Part shown: positions 51,353 to 59,661 of the stretch, piece by piece
How positions within the stretch are numbered: position 1 is the first letter of the stretch
Layout: the number at the start of each line of letters is the position of its first letter
Source: Leifsonia psychrotolerans
Lineage (GTDB): Bacteria > Actinomycetota > Actinomycetes > Actinomycetales > Microbacteriaceae
NCBI RefSeq assembly: GCF_013410665.1
Contig: NZ_JACCFM010000001.1
Location: 2,790,001-2,854,000 of the forward strand
DNA length: 64,000 nucleotides
Direction: 5' to 3'
Notes under the pieces: generated by a model
Told to the model about the DNA's origin: nothing
Seen by the model: the letters and a program-made list of their open reading frames with translations, nothing else
Databases searched by the model: none
Translations under genes and position numbers: made by a program

Positions 51353-52371
51353 CAGGCGATTTCCAGCATCGCCGTATTGAGCCCGGATCCGACACCCATC
51401 AGGAGCACCCGATCACCCGCCCGAAGGGTGTCGGCTTCCGCGGCGAGCGTGATGGGAATCGATGCCGGACCGACGTTTCCGAATTTCGGGTAGGTGAGCG
51501 GCACCCGCGACCGGTCGATCCCGGTGGCCTTCACAATCGCATTGGTGTGCACATCCGAGACCTGGTGCAGGATGTAGCGGTGCATGCCGGACCAGTTCCA
51601 GTCGCGTTTCGCTTCGGTCCAGGCCGACACGACGAGCTCCATCCCGCCGGCGAGCAGCGCCTTGGCATCAGTGAACATGCCGTCGACACTGCCGACACAG
51701 AGGTCGTTGAACTGGGTGGCGGCGCGGCTGACACCGCCCAGCATCCGGTGACCTGACGGATGCGCATCCGCTCGCCCGAGCACGGCGGCGGCGGCACCGG
51801 AGCCGAGAGTCAGGCTCGCGAACTCGCTCATAAAGTCCTTGCGGCCGATCTCGACCGTGAGGAGGCGCTCGATCGTGTTGGTCTGAATGGTGTCGGCGTC
51901 TTCGCCATCGATGACGACCGCGTAGTCGATCTGTCCGGCGTCGATGAGCTGCCCCGCAAGCGTCATGCCGTTGACGAAACCGAGACAGGCGTTGGCGATG
52001 TCGAAGTTATTCGCCGACGAGGGCAGGCCGAGGCCATGGTGGATGCGCACGGCAACCGACGGCTCGAGGTGCTTACGCGTCACCGAGGTGTTGATCAGCA
52101 ACCCCACCTGGCCGGGCTCGATCCCCGCGGCGTGGAGGGCGCGTTGGCCGGCGGACACCGCCGCGTCGTCAAACTTCTGGTTCTCATCCCAGTTGCGGCG
52201 CTCGTGCACACCGGCGACCCGCTGCAGAAGACCCTTCGGCAGGCGCAGCCGCTTGAGGGCGGGCGCCAAACGGAGATCGATCTCCGCAGATGTCGTGATT
52301 CGCGGCGCAATTGTGCTCGCAACCGACAGTAGGGCGACGTTCTGGTACCTCGTCGTGGCATTTCCGTTCAA
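51349..52371 (-). CDS. oleA: OleA, thiolase-fold head-to-head condensing enzyme
   Basis: The 340-residue KAS III/thiolase-like enzyme joins two acyl-CoA chains non-decarboxylatively to form 2-alkyl-3-ketoacids, the first step to long-chain olefins. The nucleophile is Cys129 in NACLGF; His in ILHQVSD and Asn in FGNVGPAS complete the active site. Length fits OleA. It is the first gene of the operon oleA-oleBC-oleD with ATGA junctions throughout. The upstream region (52372-52468) has a 7-bp-arm hairpin (52393-52415) of unknown role. Confidence 0.93.
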   Translation of the reverse strand: MNGNATTRYQNVALLSVASTIAPRITTSAEIDLRLAPALKRLRLPKGLLQRVAGVHERRNWDENQKFDDAAVSAGQRALHAAGIEPGQVGLLINTSVTRKHLEPSVAVRIHHGLGLPSSANNFDIANACLGFVNGMTLAGQLIDAGQIDYAVVIDGEDADTIQTNTIERLLTVEIGRKDFMSEFASLTLGSGAAAAVLGRADAHPSGHRMLGGVSRAATQFNDLCVGSVDGMFTDAKALLAGGMELVVSAWTEAKRDWNWSGMHRYILHQVSDVHTNAIVKATGIDRSRVPLTYPKFGNVGPASIPITLAAEADTLRAGDRVLLMGVGSGLNTAMLEIAW

Positions 52372-52468
52372 CGGAGCTCCCTGTCGAATTTTGCGGGACC
52401 GTGAAGTAGTCCCGCGGCAATTATCCTCCTCGCGAACCTGGGAGTTGCATGAGGGGTCTGTGGGCGAG

Positions 52469-53518
52469 TTACGGAACCCGTGTCAGCCACTCCTCCGTAG
52501 CGAACTTCTCGGTCACCAGGTGCTCGGCACGCTCATATTCCGCCGCGGTAATATCGCCGGGAACCGTGCGGTAGAGCTTCGCAAATGTCTGCTTCATGCG
52601 ATCGATGATCTCGGCACGACTGAGTCCGGTCTGGCGGCGCAGCGGGTCGACCCGCTTGGCCGCACTCGCGATTCCCTTGTCACTCAGCTTCTCGCGCCCG
52701 ATGCGCAACACCTGCGCCATGACGTCGCCGTCCATGTCGTAGCTCATGGTGACATGGTGCAACACGGCGCCACTGCCCAGACGCTTCTGCGCCGCGCCGC
52801 CGATTTTGCCCGTCGGGCTCGTGATGTCATTGAGCGGCTGATAGCTGGCATCGATGCCCAGTGATTTCAACGCCTCAAGCACCCACGAGTCAAGAAAGGC
52901 GTAGGAATCGGCGAAGCTCATACCCTGCACCAACTCGGCTGGCACGTACAGCGAGTAGGTGATGACGGCGCCCTTCTCCATCATCATGGCGCCGCCGCCC
53001 GAGATACGACGCACCACGTCGAATCCGTACTTCGCCGCCCCCTCAGGATCGACCTCGTTCTTCAGCGACTGGAAGCTGCCAATCACGACCGCCGATTCAT
53101 CCCATTCCCAGATGCGCAGGGTGGGCTTGCGCCGGCCCTCGCCCACCTCGGCGGCGAGCACCTCGTCGAGGGCCAGGTGCATGCGCGGCGACACCGCCGG
53201 CGTGTGCACGATCTCCCACTCGTAGTCGCCCCAGCTCGTCGCCTTCGACAGCGCACGACGGATGGCCACGGCCACCGACTCGGGCGAGAAACCCAGCAAG
53301 ACCGCGTTCTCGGGCAGCCCGTCGCGCACCGCGGCCGCAATGGTTGCGGCGTCGCTGTCGGCGGAGAGTCCGTTCACGGCCGCGTTGATGCGTTCGAGTG
53401 CTTCGTCTGGTTCCAGAAAGAAGTCGCCGGCCAGCCGAAAGCCCGTGATTGTCGCGTCGACGACCTCGAGATCGACCACGACGAGCTTGCCGCCCGGAAC
53501 CTTGTATTCACCATGCAT
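52469..53518 (-). CDS. lipoate-protein ligase-like protein (BPL/LplA family)
   Basis: The 349-residue protein has an N-terminal domain (about 1-90) with KVPGGKLVVVDLEV and GDFFLEPDEAL, similar to the LplA accessory domain that is C-terminal in E. coli. The catalytic domain (about 100-349) contains RRISGGGAMM, NDITSPTGKIGGAAQKR and HHVTMSYDMD, the lipoyl-adenylate binding motifs. It attaches lipoate or octanoate to lipoyl domains of 2-oxoacid dehydrogenases or glycine cleavage protein H. The accessory domain is permuted relative to E. coli LplA. It lies upstream of oleA and is not clearly part of that operon. Confidence 0.9.
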   Translation of the reverse strand: MHGEYKVPGGKLVVVDLEVVDATITGFRLAGDFFLEPDEALERINAAVNGLSADSDAATIAAAVRDGLPENAVLLGFSPESVAVAIRRALSKATSWGDYEWEIVHTPAVSPRMHLALDEVLAAEVGEGRRKPTLRIWEWDESAVVIGSFQSLKNEVDPEGAAKYGFDVVRRISGGGAMMMEKGAVITYSLYVPAELVQGMSFADSYAFLDSWVLEALKSLGIDASYQPLNDITSPTGKIGGAAQKRLGSGAVLHHVTMSYDMDGDVMAQVLRIGREKLSDKGIASAAKRVDPLRRQTGLSRAEIIDRMKQTFAKLYRTVPGDITAAEYERAEHLVTEKFATEEWLTRVP

Positions 53519-53610
53519 ACCGTCAGCCTATGCCTCGCCCGCGCCTGCGTACCGAGACGGGCGGCATCCGGCGGCATCCGCTCGGTGCAGAATTCGCTGA
53601 CTCTGCCCGA

Positions 53611-53652
53611 TGCGGTCGAGTTACGCCCGCGTGCCCGGTGAACTCGACCGCA
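53611..53652. repeat. inverted repeat TGCGGTCGAGTT, copy 2
   Basis: Perfect 12-bp arms at 53611-53622 and 53641-53652 enclose 18 bp. Same arms as the element at 25818-25859. It lies in the gap between the lipoate ligase gene and the lipase gene. Confidence 0.85.
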
Positions 53653-53685
53653 ACGGGGTAACTCGACGGATGCCGCGGCCGGCTG

Positions 53686-54597
53686 TTAGACGCTGGCCGC
53701 ACCCGGGTCGCTCGACGCACCCGGGTCGCTCGACGCACCCGGGTCGCTCGACGAGCGCACGGGCAGGTGCTCGTCGAGCCAGCTCACGAGGTCGGCGGTG
53801 ACCTCGGCGCGATTCGTTTCGTTATAGATCTCGTGCCGGGCCCCCGGGTAGACGATCAGTGTCAGATCGCGCAGCCCCGAGCGTTCGGAGTACGCCTTCG
53901 CCAGCCGGAGTGCACTGCGCTCACCGCCGACCGTGTCGTCGCCGCCGACCTGGATCAGAAGCGGCAGTTCCTCCGGGAGATCGCGCGCGGGCCGGCCGAA
54001 GAGACGCACACCGTCGCGCAGGCCGAAGAGCTTCGCCAGCGGCGTCAGCGTGGTGAGGGGGTCGGCGACGAAGGCCGCCGCCACGGCCGGATCACGACTG
54101 AGCCATTCGGCGCCAGTCATGCCGAGGTGTTTGTGTTTGCGGTTGAGGTCCCCGCTGTCGAGGTACCCGGGCCAGCGATAGGCGGTGCCGCTCAGCACGA
54201 CGGCGTCATACTCGGCCGCGTGCTCGTTGATGATCATCTGCACCATGAACGAGCCCCAGCTGTGTCCGAAGAGCACGAGTGGCAGGCCTGAATTCTCGGC
54301 ACGGATGATGCCACTGAACTGGTGCACGGCGGCAACCGCGGCGCGCAGCCCGCCGGGGCCGAGCCGACCGAGCTTGCTCAGATCGCCGCCATGCTGGGTG
54401 ACACCGGTCTGGCCATGACCGCGATGATCGTCGGCGTAGACCGAATATCCGGCCGCATTCAAGGCTGTTGCCAGTTCCCGATAACGCTGGGCGTGCTCGC
54501 CCACGCCGTGCGTGAGCTGCACGACCGCCCGCGGTTCGGCGACGGGCCAGACGTAATAGGTGATCGCGATCCCGTGGGCATCCGTGAAGGTAGGCAT
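53686..54597 (-). CDS. alpha/beta hydrolase, monoacylglycerol-lipase-like
   Basis: The 303-residue protein matches serine hydrolases of the Hydrolase_4 type: THGVGEHAQRY oxyanion region, DHRGHGQT, nucleophile Ser113 in GHSWGS, acid in QVGGDDTVG, and His in PGARHEIYNE. It cleaves monoacylglycerols or lysophospholipids in the cytoplasm or near the membrane. The C-terminus ends with three SSDPGA repeats from 18-bp DNA repeats (53702-53756). Start: ATG 54597 (MPTFTD). It is divergent from marR. Confidence 0.88.
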   Translation of the reverse strand: MPTFTDAHGIAITYYVWPVAEPRAVVQLTHGVGEHAQRYRELATALNAAGYSVYADDHRGHGQTGVTQHGGDLSKLGRLGPGGLRAAVAAVHQFSGIIRAENSGLPLVLFGHSWGSFMVQMIINEHAAEYDAVVLSGTAYRWPGYLDSGDLNRKHKHLGMTGAEWLSRDPAVAAAFVADPLTTLTPLAKLFGLRDGVRLFGRPARDLPEELPLLIQVGGDDTVGGERSALRLAKAYSERSGLRDLTLIVYPGARHEIYNETNRAEVTADLVSWLDEHLPVRSSSDPGASSDPGASSDPGAASV

Positions 54598-54668
54598 GGG
54601 GCTATTCTGCACCCGGCTCATTCCTCGAGCCGGGATGTCACGGGGCACGATGCGAGTACCGGAATTGC

Positions 54669-54700
54669 TTAGCAAAGCTAATTTGTTATGCTAACTAACC
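54669..54700. promoter_or_regulatory. probable MarR operator/promoter
   Basis: The short divergent gap is AT-rich against a GC-rich background. It contains the palindrome TTAGC-AAA-GCTAA (54669-54681) and a second half-like GTTATGCTAACTAAC next to the marR ATG. MarR proteins usually bind such dyads over their own promoter. Individual -35 and -10 boxes are not resolved. Confidence 0.6.
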
Positions 54701-55219
54701 ATGAGTGATTTCTTGACACGGACATCCGTCGCCCGCGCCGCCCCCGCCGCGTCGGCCGTCGAAAGCGCTCCCTCCGCGGCGAGCCCGACCCCTTCGCTCG
54801 ACCGGGTGGCCGAGCTCAGTCACGACTTTCGCCTGGCCAACGGCCGCCTCGCCCGCCGCCTGCGCCAACAGCGCGGTGAGGATGAACTCACGCCGGGACA
54901 GTTTTCGGCCCTCTGCACGCTCGACGTTCATGGGCCGCTCACCCTCGGCGAGTTGAGCGAGCACGAGCGGGTCACTCCTCCTTCAATGAATCGCACGGTC
55001 AATGCGCTCGTGACGGCCGGGCTGGCCCGGCGCGAAGGATCGGCGGTTGACGGACGCAAGGTGCGCCTCACCCCGAGCGAGCAGGGCAGCGCGGTCGTCG
55101 AACAGACGCGCGAACGCCGAGATGCGTGGATCGCCCAGCGCGTGTTGAAACTCAGCCCCGAGCAGCGGCAGACGCTCGCTGCGGCGACCCTCATCATGAG
55201 GGAGATCGTCGACAGTTGA
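54701..55219 (+). CDS. MarR-family transcriptional regulator
   Basis: The 172-residue protein has an Ala/Ser/Pro-rich extension (about 1-35) and a winged-helix MarR domain (about 35-165). The core is LTPGQFSALCTLDVHGPLTLGELSEHERVTPPSMNRTV with wing DGRKVRLT. Its stop lies 5 bp before the MFS gene ATG, so it probably represses an operon with its own transporter in response to a small ligand. Confidence 0.92.
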   Translation: MSDFLTRTSVARAAPAASAVESAPSAASPTPSLDRVAELSHDFRLANGRLARRLRQQRGEDELTPGQFSALCTLDVHGPLTLGELSEHERVTPPSMNRTVNALVTAGLARREGSAVDGRKVRLTPSEQGSAVVEQTRERRDAWIAQRVLKLSPEQRQTLAAATLIMREIVDS

Positions 55220-55224
55220 GTGCA

Positions 55225-56673
55225 ATGTTCCGCTCGCTGAGCGGCGTCAATTACCGCATTTGGTTCGCCGGTGCCCTGGTGTCGAACATCGGCACCTGGA
55301 TGCAACGCACCGCGCAGGACTGGATCGTGCTGACTCAGCTGACCAATCACAATGCCGCGGCGGTCGGTATCGTGATGGCCCTGCAGTTCGGCCCGCAACT
55401 TCTGCTCTTGCCCTGGTCGGGCCTGATTGCCGACCGGTTCGACCGACGCAAACTGCTCATCCTGACGCAGACCTCGATGGGTGCTCTCGCGCTCGGGCTC
55501 GGCCTGATCACCGTGCTCGGAGTCGTGGAACTCTGGCACGTCTACCTCTTCGCCTTCGCCCTCGGCGTGGTCTCGGCGATCGATGCACCCGCCCGGCAGG
55601 CCTTCGTTGGCGAACTGGTGAACGACGACAATATGTCGAACGCCGTCGCTCTCAACTCGGCATCCTTCAATGGCGCCCGGCTGATCGGCCCCGCCGTCGC
55701 CGGCGTGCTCACCGCAGCGGTCGGTGCCGGCTGGGTCTTCCTGATCAACGCGGTGACCTTCGCCTTCACCGTACTGGCCATGTTCCTGCTGCGGAAGTCA
55801 CTGCTCCGCGTTCAACACTTGGCCCCCCGCGCACGCGGACAGCTTCTTGCGGGCTTCCGCTATGTAAGAGGCCGGCCCGACATTATCGTCGTGCTGATCG
55901 TGGTGTTCCTCGTGGGCACGTTCGGCTTCAATTTCGCCATCTTCACCTCGACGATGACGACCGTTGTCTTCGGGCTGGGCGCCAGTGAGTTCGGCCTGCT
56001 CAGCTCGATCATGGCGATCGGCTCGGTCGCTGGCGCGCTGCTCTCGGCGCAGCGACCGCACGCGCGCCTCCGACTCATTCTGATTGGCTCCGCCGCCTTC
56101 GGAATCACCTGTGGAATCGCCGCGTTCATGCCGAGCTACGGCCTCTTCGCCGCGGCGCTCATACTCGTGGGCTTCTCGTCGCTCACCCTGATGACCACCG
56201 CGAACGCCTACGTGCAGACCACGACCGAGCCAAGCATGCGCGGCCGCGTGATGGCGCTGTACATGGCGATCTTCGCCGGCGGAACTCCGCTCGGCGCGCC
56301 GCTAGTCGGCTGGGTCGCCGACGAATTCGGACCCCGCTGGGCGGTCGGCGTCGCCGCGGCCTCGGGCGTCCTGGCCGCCGCGGCCATCCTGATCTGGATG
56401 ATCAAGTACCGTGGCCTGCGCCTGCGCTATCGGCCTCGGGTCGGCGTGCGTCTCGAGCTGCGGCACCTAGGCGACGGCCGCGCCCTCACCGGCACTCTCA
56501 GCATCGTCGCAACCAAAGAATTCATCCTGCCGACCGGCGCGGTGGCCACTATCGGAGAGACCGCCGTCGAAGGACCCGAGCGCCTGAAAACGGATGCCGA
56601 CGCCATCGAGCGCGAGACCCGCGAGACAGCGACGGAGTCGATTGCCGTCGTCGAGGCGACGACCACGCGCTAA
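55225..56673 (+). CDS. MFS exporter (MFS_3/EntS-like), MarR-linked
   Basis: The 482-residue protein has about 12 membrane segments (1-420). It has the MFS_3 features NIGTWMQRTAQDW and ADRFDRRKLL after segment 2, and YVQTTTEPSMRGRVMALYM before segment 10. A long cytoplasmic tail (about 420-482) is unusual. Start: ATG 55225; a TTG at 55216 overlapping the marR stop is possible. Likely drug or siderophore export controlled by the linked MarR. Confidence 0.9.
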   Translation: MFRSLSGVNYRIWFAGALVSNIGTWMQRTAQDWIVLTQLTNHNAAAVGIVMALQFGPQLLLLPWSGLIADRFDRRKLLILTQTSMGALALGLGLITVLGVVELWHVYLFAFALGVVSAIDAPARQAFVGELVNDDNMSNAVALNSASFNGARLIGPAVAGVLTAAVGAGWVFLINAVTFAFTVLAMFLLRKSLLRVQHLAPRARGQLLAGFRYVRGRPDIIVVLIVVFLVGTFGFNFAIFTSTMTTVVFGLGASEFGLLSSIMAIGSVAGALLSAQRPHARLRLILIGSAAFGITCGIAAFMPSYGLFAAALILVGFSSLTLMTTANAYVQTTTEPSMRGRVMALYMAIFAGGTPLGAPLVGWVADEFGPRWAVGVAAASGVLAAAAILIWMIKYRGLRLRYRPRVGVRLELRHLGDGRALTGTLSIVATKEFILPTGAVATIGETAVEGPERLKTDADAIERETRETATESIAVVEATTTR

Positions 56674-56706
56674 TACCGTCCGCGGAGGCGCCGTGTGCGG
56701 GTCGCC

Positions 56707-56880
56707 GCGCAGGTTGTGGCGCAAGGCGCACGGTAGAACGTGCGCCCTGCGCCGCACGATGCGCTTCGCGAGCCGGGCAGTGCGGGTAGCACGCGCGCGG
56801 ATGCGACGACGCACGATCGCGGACACGTCCGGGCGGCGCAGGTTATCGCACTTGGCGCAGGGTAGAACATGCGCCGGGCG
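56707..56880. repeat. intergenic direct repeat with GCGCA-rich palindromic core
   Basis: Two copies about 129 bp apart of a unit of about 40 bp: GCGCAGGTTGTGGCGCAAGG then CGCACGGTAGAACGTGCGCC, and GCGCAGGTTATCGCACTTGG then CGCAGGGTAGAACATGCGCC. The gap lies between convergent genes. Related GTGCGCAxCxxGGCAGAACG words occur at 58036-58130. Confidence 0.8.
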
Positions 56881-56932
56881 CCAGAAGGTGCGCATCGCGC
56901 GTCGGTACGCACGGGCGCAGGGCCCGACGAGG

Positions 56933-57922
56933 CTACACTCGCGGCACCTCATGCTCGCTGAGAAAGTCGTAGAATCGACGCGGCGAGATTGCGGTGTCCC
57001 ATTCCCAGCGCGTGAAGCTGTGCCAATGTCGGCGCAGAGCGCGCTCGCGGCGTTTCTCGGCAATCACGACCTCGCCCGGATCTCGGTCGCCGAGTATGGC
57101 CCCGCGCAGGTACTTGTGCAGACCGTCGAATTCACCAATCTTGCGGATTCGCCGCCATAAAAAGTCGACCCAATAGCTGCGTCCGTCGGTCCCGACAAAG
57201 TTCACTTGCAGCTCGGGCACCTCGAATCCCAGCTCATAGATACGCACTCGACTCAGTGACTCACCGGGCGTTTCCGCGAGTCCGCTGCTGAACGTGATCG
57301 CCTGTTCGGCCCGCCGCATTCCTGCGTAGGGGTGCACCCGCTCCAATTCGCTGAGAAGGTCATCCGTCGTAAGCGCCGGCGGCACCACGATTCGTGAGCG
57401 GCTCGCCTTCTCCACCCGCATCAATTCCTGGTGCAGCACGTGATCGATCATTGTCACTGCCACCAAGAAACTCTGGCTCGCCGCCACATCGACCAGTGTT
57501 CGTTGCACCGTCGTCACTGTGCGCCCTGCGATTTCCACGGTGTCGAGAACGCCCGCGCAGCGGTGACGCGTGGTGAACCGTGCCGTGTTTCCCGTCGAGT
57601 CCCCGGGCTGGGAGGTGTGCACTGAGTTCGGCCAGGCGCCGATTAAGGGAAGCCCGTGCAGCGCCGCAGCGGACAGGTGCGAATACACCTGGGATGTCTG
57701 CGCAAGATGCGCGGTCGCCAGCACGAGCATCCGGTAGCGCTGTTCGGCCTGCACAGTACGCCAGAGCGCTCCGTCGGCGTAGACTCCCCGGCGGATTCGG
57801 ACCAATGTGCCCCGGGCAACGAGCTTCGCGACCACATGCGAGCTCAGCCCGGCCATTTGCAATTCGGCCGACGGGATCAGCCCTCCGAAACGAATGCCGA
57901 TCGAATCAATAATTTCACTCAT
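56933..57922 (-). CDS. AbiEi-like HTH protein fused to PD-(D/E)XK-like nuclease domain
   Basis: The 329-residue protein starts with a winged-helix AbiEi-type antitoxin domain (about 8-70; LVARGTLVRIRRGVYADG). The C-terminal third contains GESLSRVRIYELGFEVPELQ, YWVDFLWRR, GEFDGLHKY and VIAEKRRERAL, which matches a DUF559/Vsr-like PD-(D/E)XK nuclease core with VDF, EFDG..K and a distal E. Such proteins are common single genes in actinobacteria; a defence or mobile-element control role is suspected, not shown. No AbiEii toxin gene is adjacent. Confidence 0.85.
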   Translation of the reverse strand: MSEIIDSIGIRFGGLIPSAELQMAGLSSHVVAKLVARGTLVRIRRGVYADGALWRTVQAEQRYRMLVLATAHLAQTSQVYSHLSAAALHGLPLIGAWPNSVHTSQPGDSTGNTARFTTRHRCAGVLDTVEIAGRTVTTVQRTLVDVAASQSFLVAVTMIDHVLHQELMRVEKASRSRIVVPPALTTDDLLSELERVHPYAGMRRAEQAITFSSGLAETPGESLSRVRIYELGFEVPELQVNFVGTDGRSYWVDFLWRRIRKIGEFDGLHKYLRGAILGDRDPGEVVIAEKRRERALRRHWHSFTRWEWDTAISPRRFYDFLSEHEVPRV

Positions 57923-57999
57923 ACTTCAGGCTGTGACCTCGCTGACCGGGCTTCGGCTCGCCGTCACGAATCCGTGCAGAAACTGGCGGCGGCTCATGC

Positions 58000-58140
58000 T
58001 GTGGAGAGACGTTCGCGCGCGGTGTGCCGTGCGCATCATGGCAGAACGCGTGCGCAACGCGCAGGGTACGGCGCTACGCGCACGGTCAACCATGCGCAAT
58101 GCACCGAAACGTGCGCATCGCGCCGAAACTCGCGGCGCGG
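58000..58140. repeat. intergenic repeat cluster, TGCGCA-rich
   Basis: The gap between the nuclease-like gene (upstream) and the peptide transporter stop contains several GTGCGCA/TGCGCAT words in both orientations, related to the element at 56707-56880. No gene is seen in the 226 bp. Confidence 0.6.
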
Positions 58141-58148
58141 ACGTCGGC

Positions 58149-59615
58149 TCAGCGCACCCCACTCATGAGCTTGACGATCGGGCGTGCTCCGATGGCCAGG
58201 GCGAGGCCAATCACGATCGCGATGCCACCGAGCACCCCGAAGTAAAGTCCTTCGGGAGCGGTGGTGTACCACTCGGCCAGAATTCCAGAGACGGCAGTGC
58301 CGAGCGAGACCGAGAGAAAGAACAGGGCCACCATCTGCGTGGTGAATGCCGCCGGGGCAAGCTTTGTCGTCACCGACAGGCCGACCGGCGAGAGCAGAAG
58401 CTCAGCGATCGTGAAGACGAAGAGGATTCCGACCAGTGCCAGGAGGGGGGTTGAGTTCGCGCCGCCGCCCACAAACGGCAGGAAGAGCAGAAAAGCGACA
58501 CCCATGATCGCCGTGCCGGCCGCGAACTTGATGGGAGTTGACGGCTGCCGCGCGCCCCATTTGGTCCAGATGGCGGCAAAGACCCCCGAGAGAATGATGA
58601 TGAAGATCGGGTTGATGGACTGCACCCACGAGACCGGCATGGTCCAGCCGAACAGGTTGCGGTCGAGACGTTCGTCGGAGTAAATCGTCACGACGGTGAA
58701 CTGCTGCTGATAGAGCGACCAGAATGCCGCACTCGCGATGAAGAGCGGGATGAACGCGAAAATGCGCTTGCGTTCGATCCGAGTCACCAGCTTGCTGGAG
58801 AGCATCACGGTGAAGTAGGAGATCGTGGCGATGACCACGAGGACGATCACCACGAGAGCCAGGTTTTCGGCCCGAATCACACCGATCAGGACGAACACCA
58901 CAATGATGACGACGCCGGCCAGACCGATCAACGCGTAGGGCAGGCGACGGGATGCTGGCAACGGATCCGGCGCCCGACGGGACGACTCGGGCAGGCGCTT
59001 GCGACCAAACGAGTACTGCAGAAGCCCGATGCCCATCCCGACCGCGGCGAGCCCAAATCCATAGTGGAAACCGAGCGTGGACTGCAGCAGCCCGGTGAGG
59101 ATCGGGCCGAAGAAGGCGCCCAGATTGATGCCGAGGTAAAAGATGGAGAATCCGGCGTCGCGACGGGGATCTTCGGGTCGATAGAGGGATCCGACGACGG
59201 ATGTGGCGTTGGCTTTGAGCCCCCCGCTGCCGACTGCGATGAGGAGGAGGCCCACGACGACGCCGGTGACATCCGGGATCAGAGCCAGAGAAATGTGACC
59301 GAGCATGATCACGATGGCGCTGAAGAACAGAGTGCGTTCGGAGCCGATCAGGCGATCAGCCACCCACGCACCGAGAATCGTTGACAGGTAAACCGCCCCG
59401 CCATAGGCCCCGACCACTCCGGCCGCTGTGACCTTGGGGATGCCCAGCCCGCCCTGCGTAGCGGAATAGTAGAGATAGATCAGCAGGATGCCCTGCATGC
59501 CGTAGAACGAAAAGCGCTCCCAGAGTTCGACGCCGAAGACGTTCGCGAGGGATCGCGGCTGGCCGAAGAAGCTGTGACTGTCGCGTTCCGCCTGGGATTG
59601 CTCCGTCGTACTCAT
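58149..59615 (-). CDS. POT/PTR-family di- and tripeptide transporter
   Basis: The 488-residue protein has 14 hydrophobic segments. Family motifs are visible: ELWERFSFYGM (ExxERFxYY) in the first helix, the GAWVADRLIG motif-A region, and FSIFYLGINLGAFFGP (PTR2 signature) near residues 157-172. It imports small peptides with protons. It lies in the same direction and 46 bp downstream of the LacI-type regulator gene, so that regulator may control it. Confidence 0.94.
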   Translation of the reverse strand: MSTTEQSQAERDSHSFFGQPRSLANVFGVELWERFSFYGMQGILLIYLYYSATQGGLGIPKVTAAGVVGAYGGAVYLSTILGAWVADRLIGSERTLFFSAIVIMLGHISLALIPDVTGVVVGLLLIAVGSGGLKANATSVVGSLYRPEDPRRDAGFSIFYLGINLGAFFGPILTGLLQSTLGFHYGFGLAAVGMGIGLLQYSFGRKRLPESSRRAPDPLPASRRLPYALIGLAGVVIIVVFVLIGVIRAENLALVVIVLVVIATISYFTVMLSSKLVTRIERKRIFAFIPLFIASAAFWSLYQQQFTVVTIYSDERLDRNLFGWTMPVSWVQSINPIFIIILSGVFAAIWTKWGARQPSTPIKFAAGTAIMGVAFLLFLPFVGGGANSTPLLALVGILFVFTIAELLLSPVGLSVTTKLAPAAFTTQMVALFFLSVSLGTAVSGILAEWYTTAPEGLYFGVLGGIAIVIGLALAIGARPIVKLMSGVR

Positions 59616-59661
59616 GGATCGAGCCTACTCCGCGCCCGTTCTGAAGGACGAGTTCACACCG

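Noticed and set aside
52393-52415. Hairpin upstream of oleA as a riboswitch
   Set aside because: Only a 7-bp stem with no conserved aptamer features; at most a weak terminator of the upstream gene.
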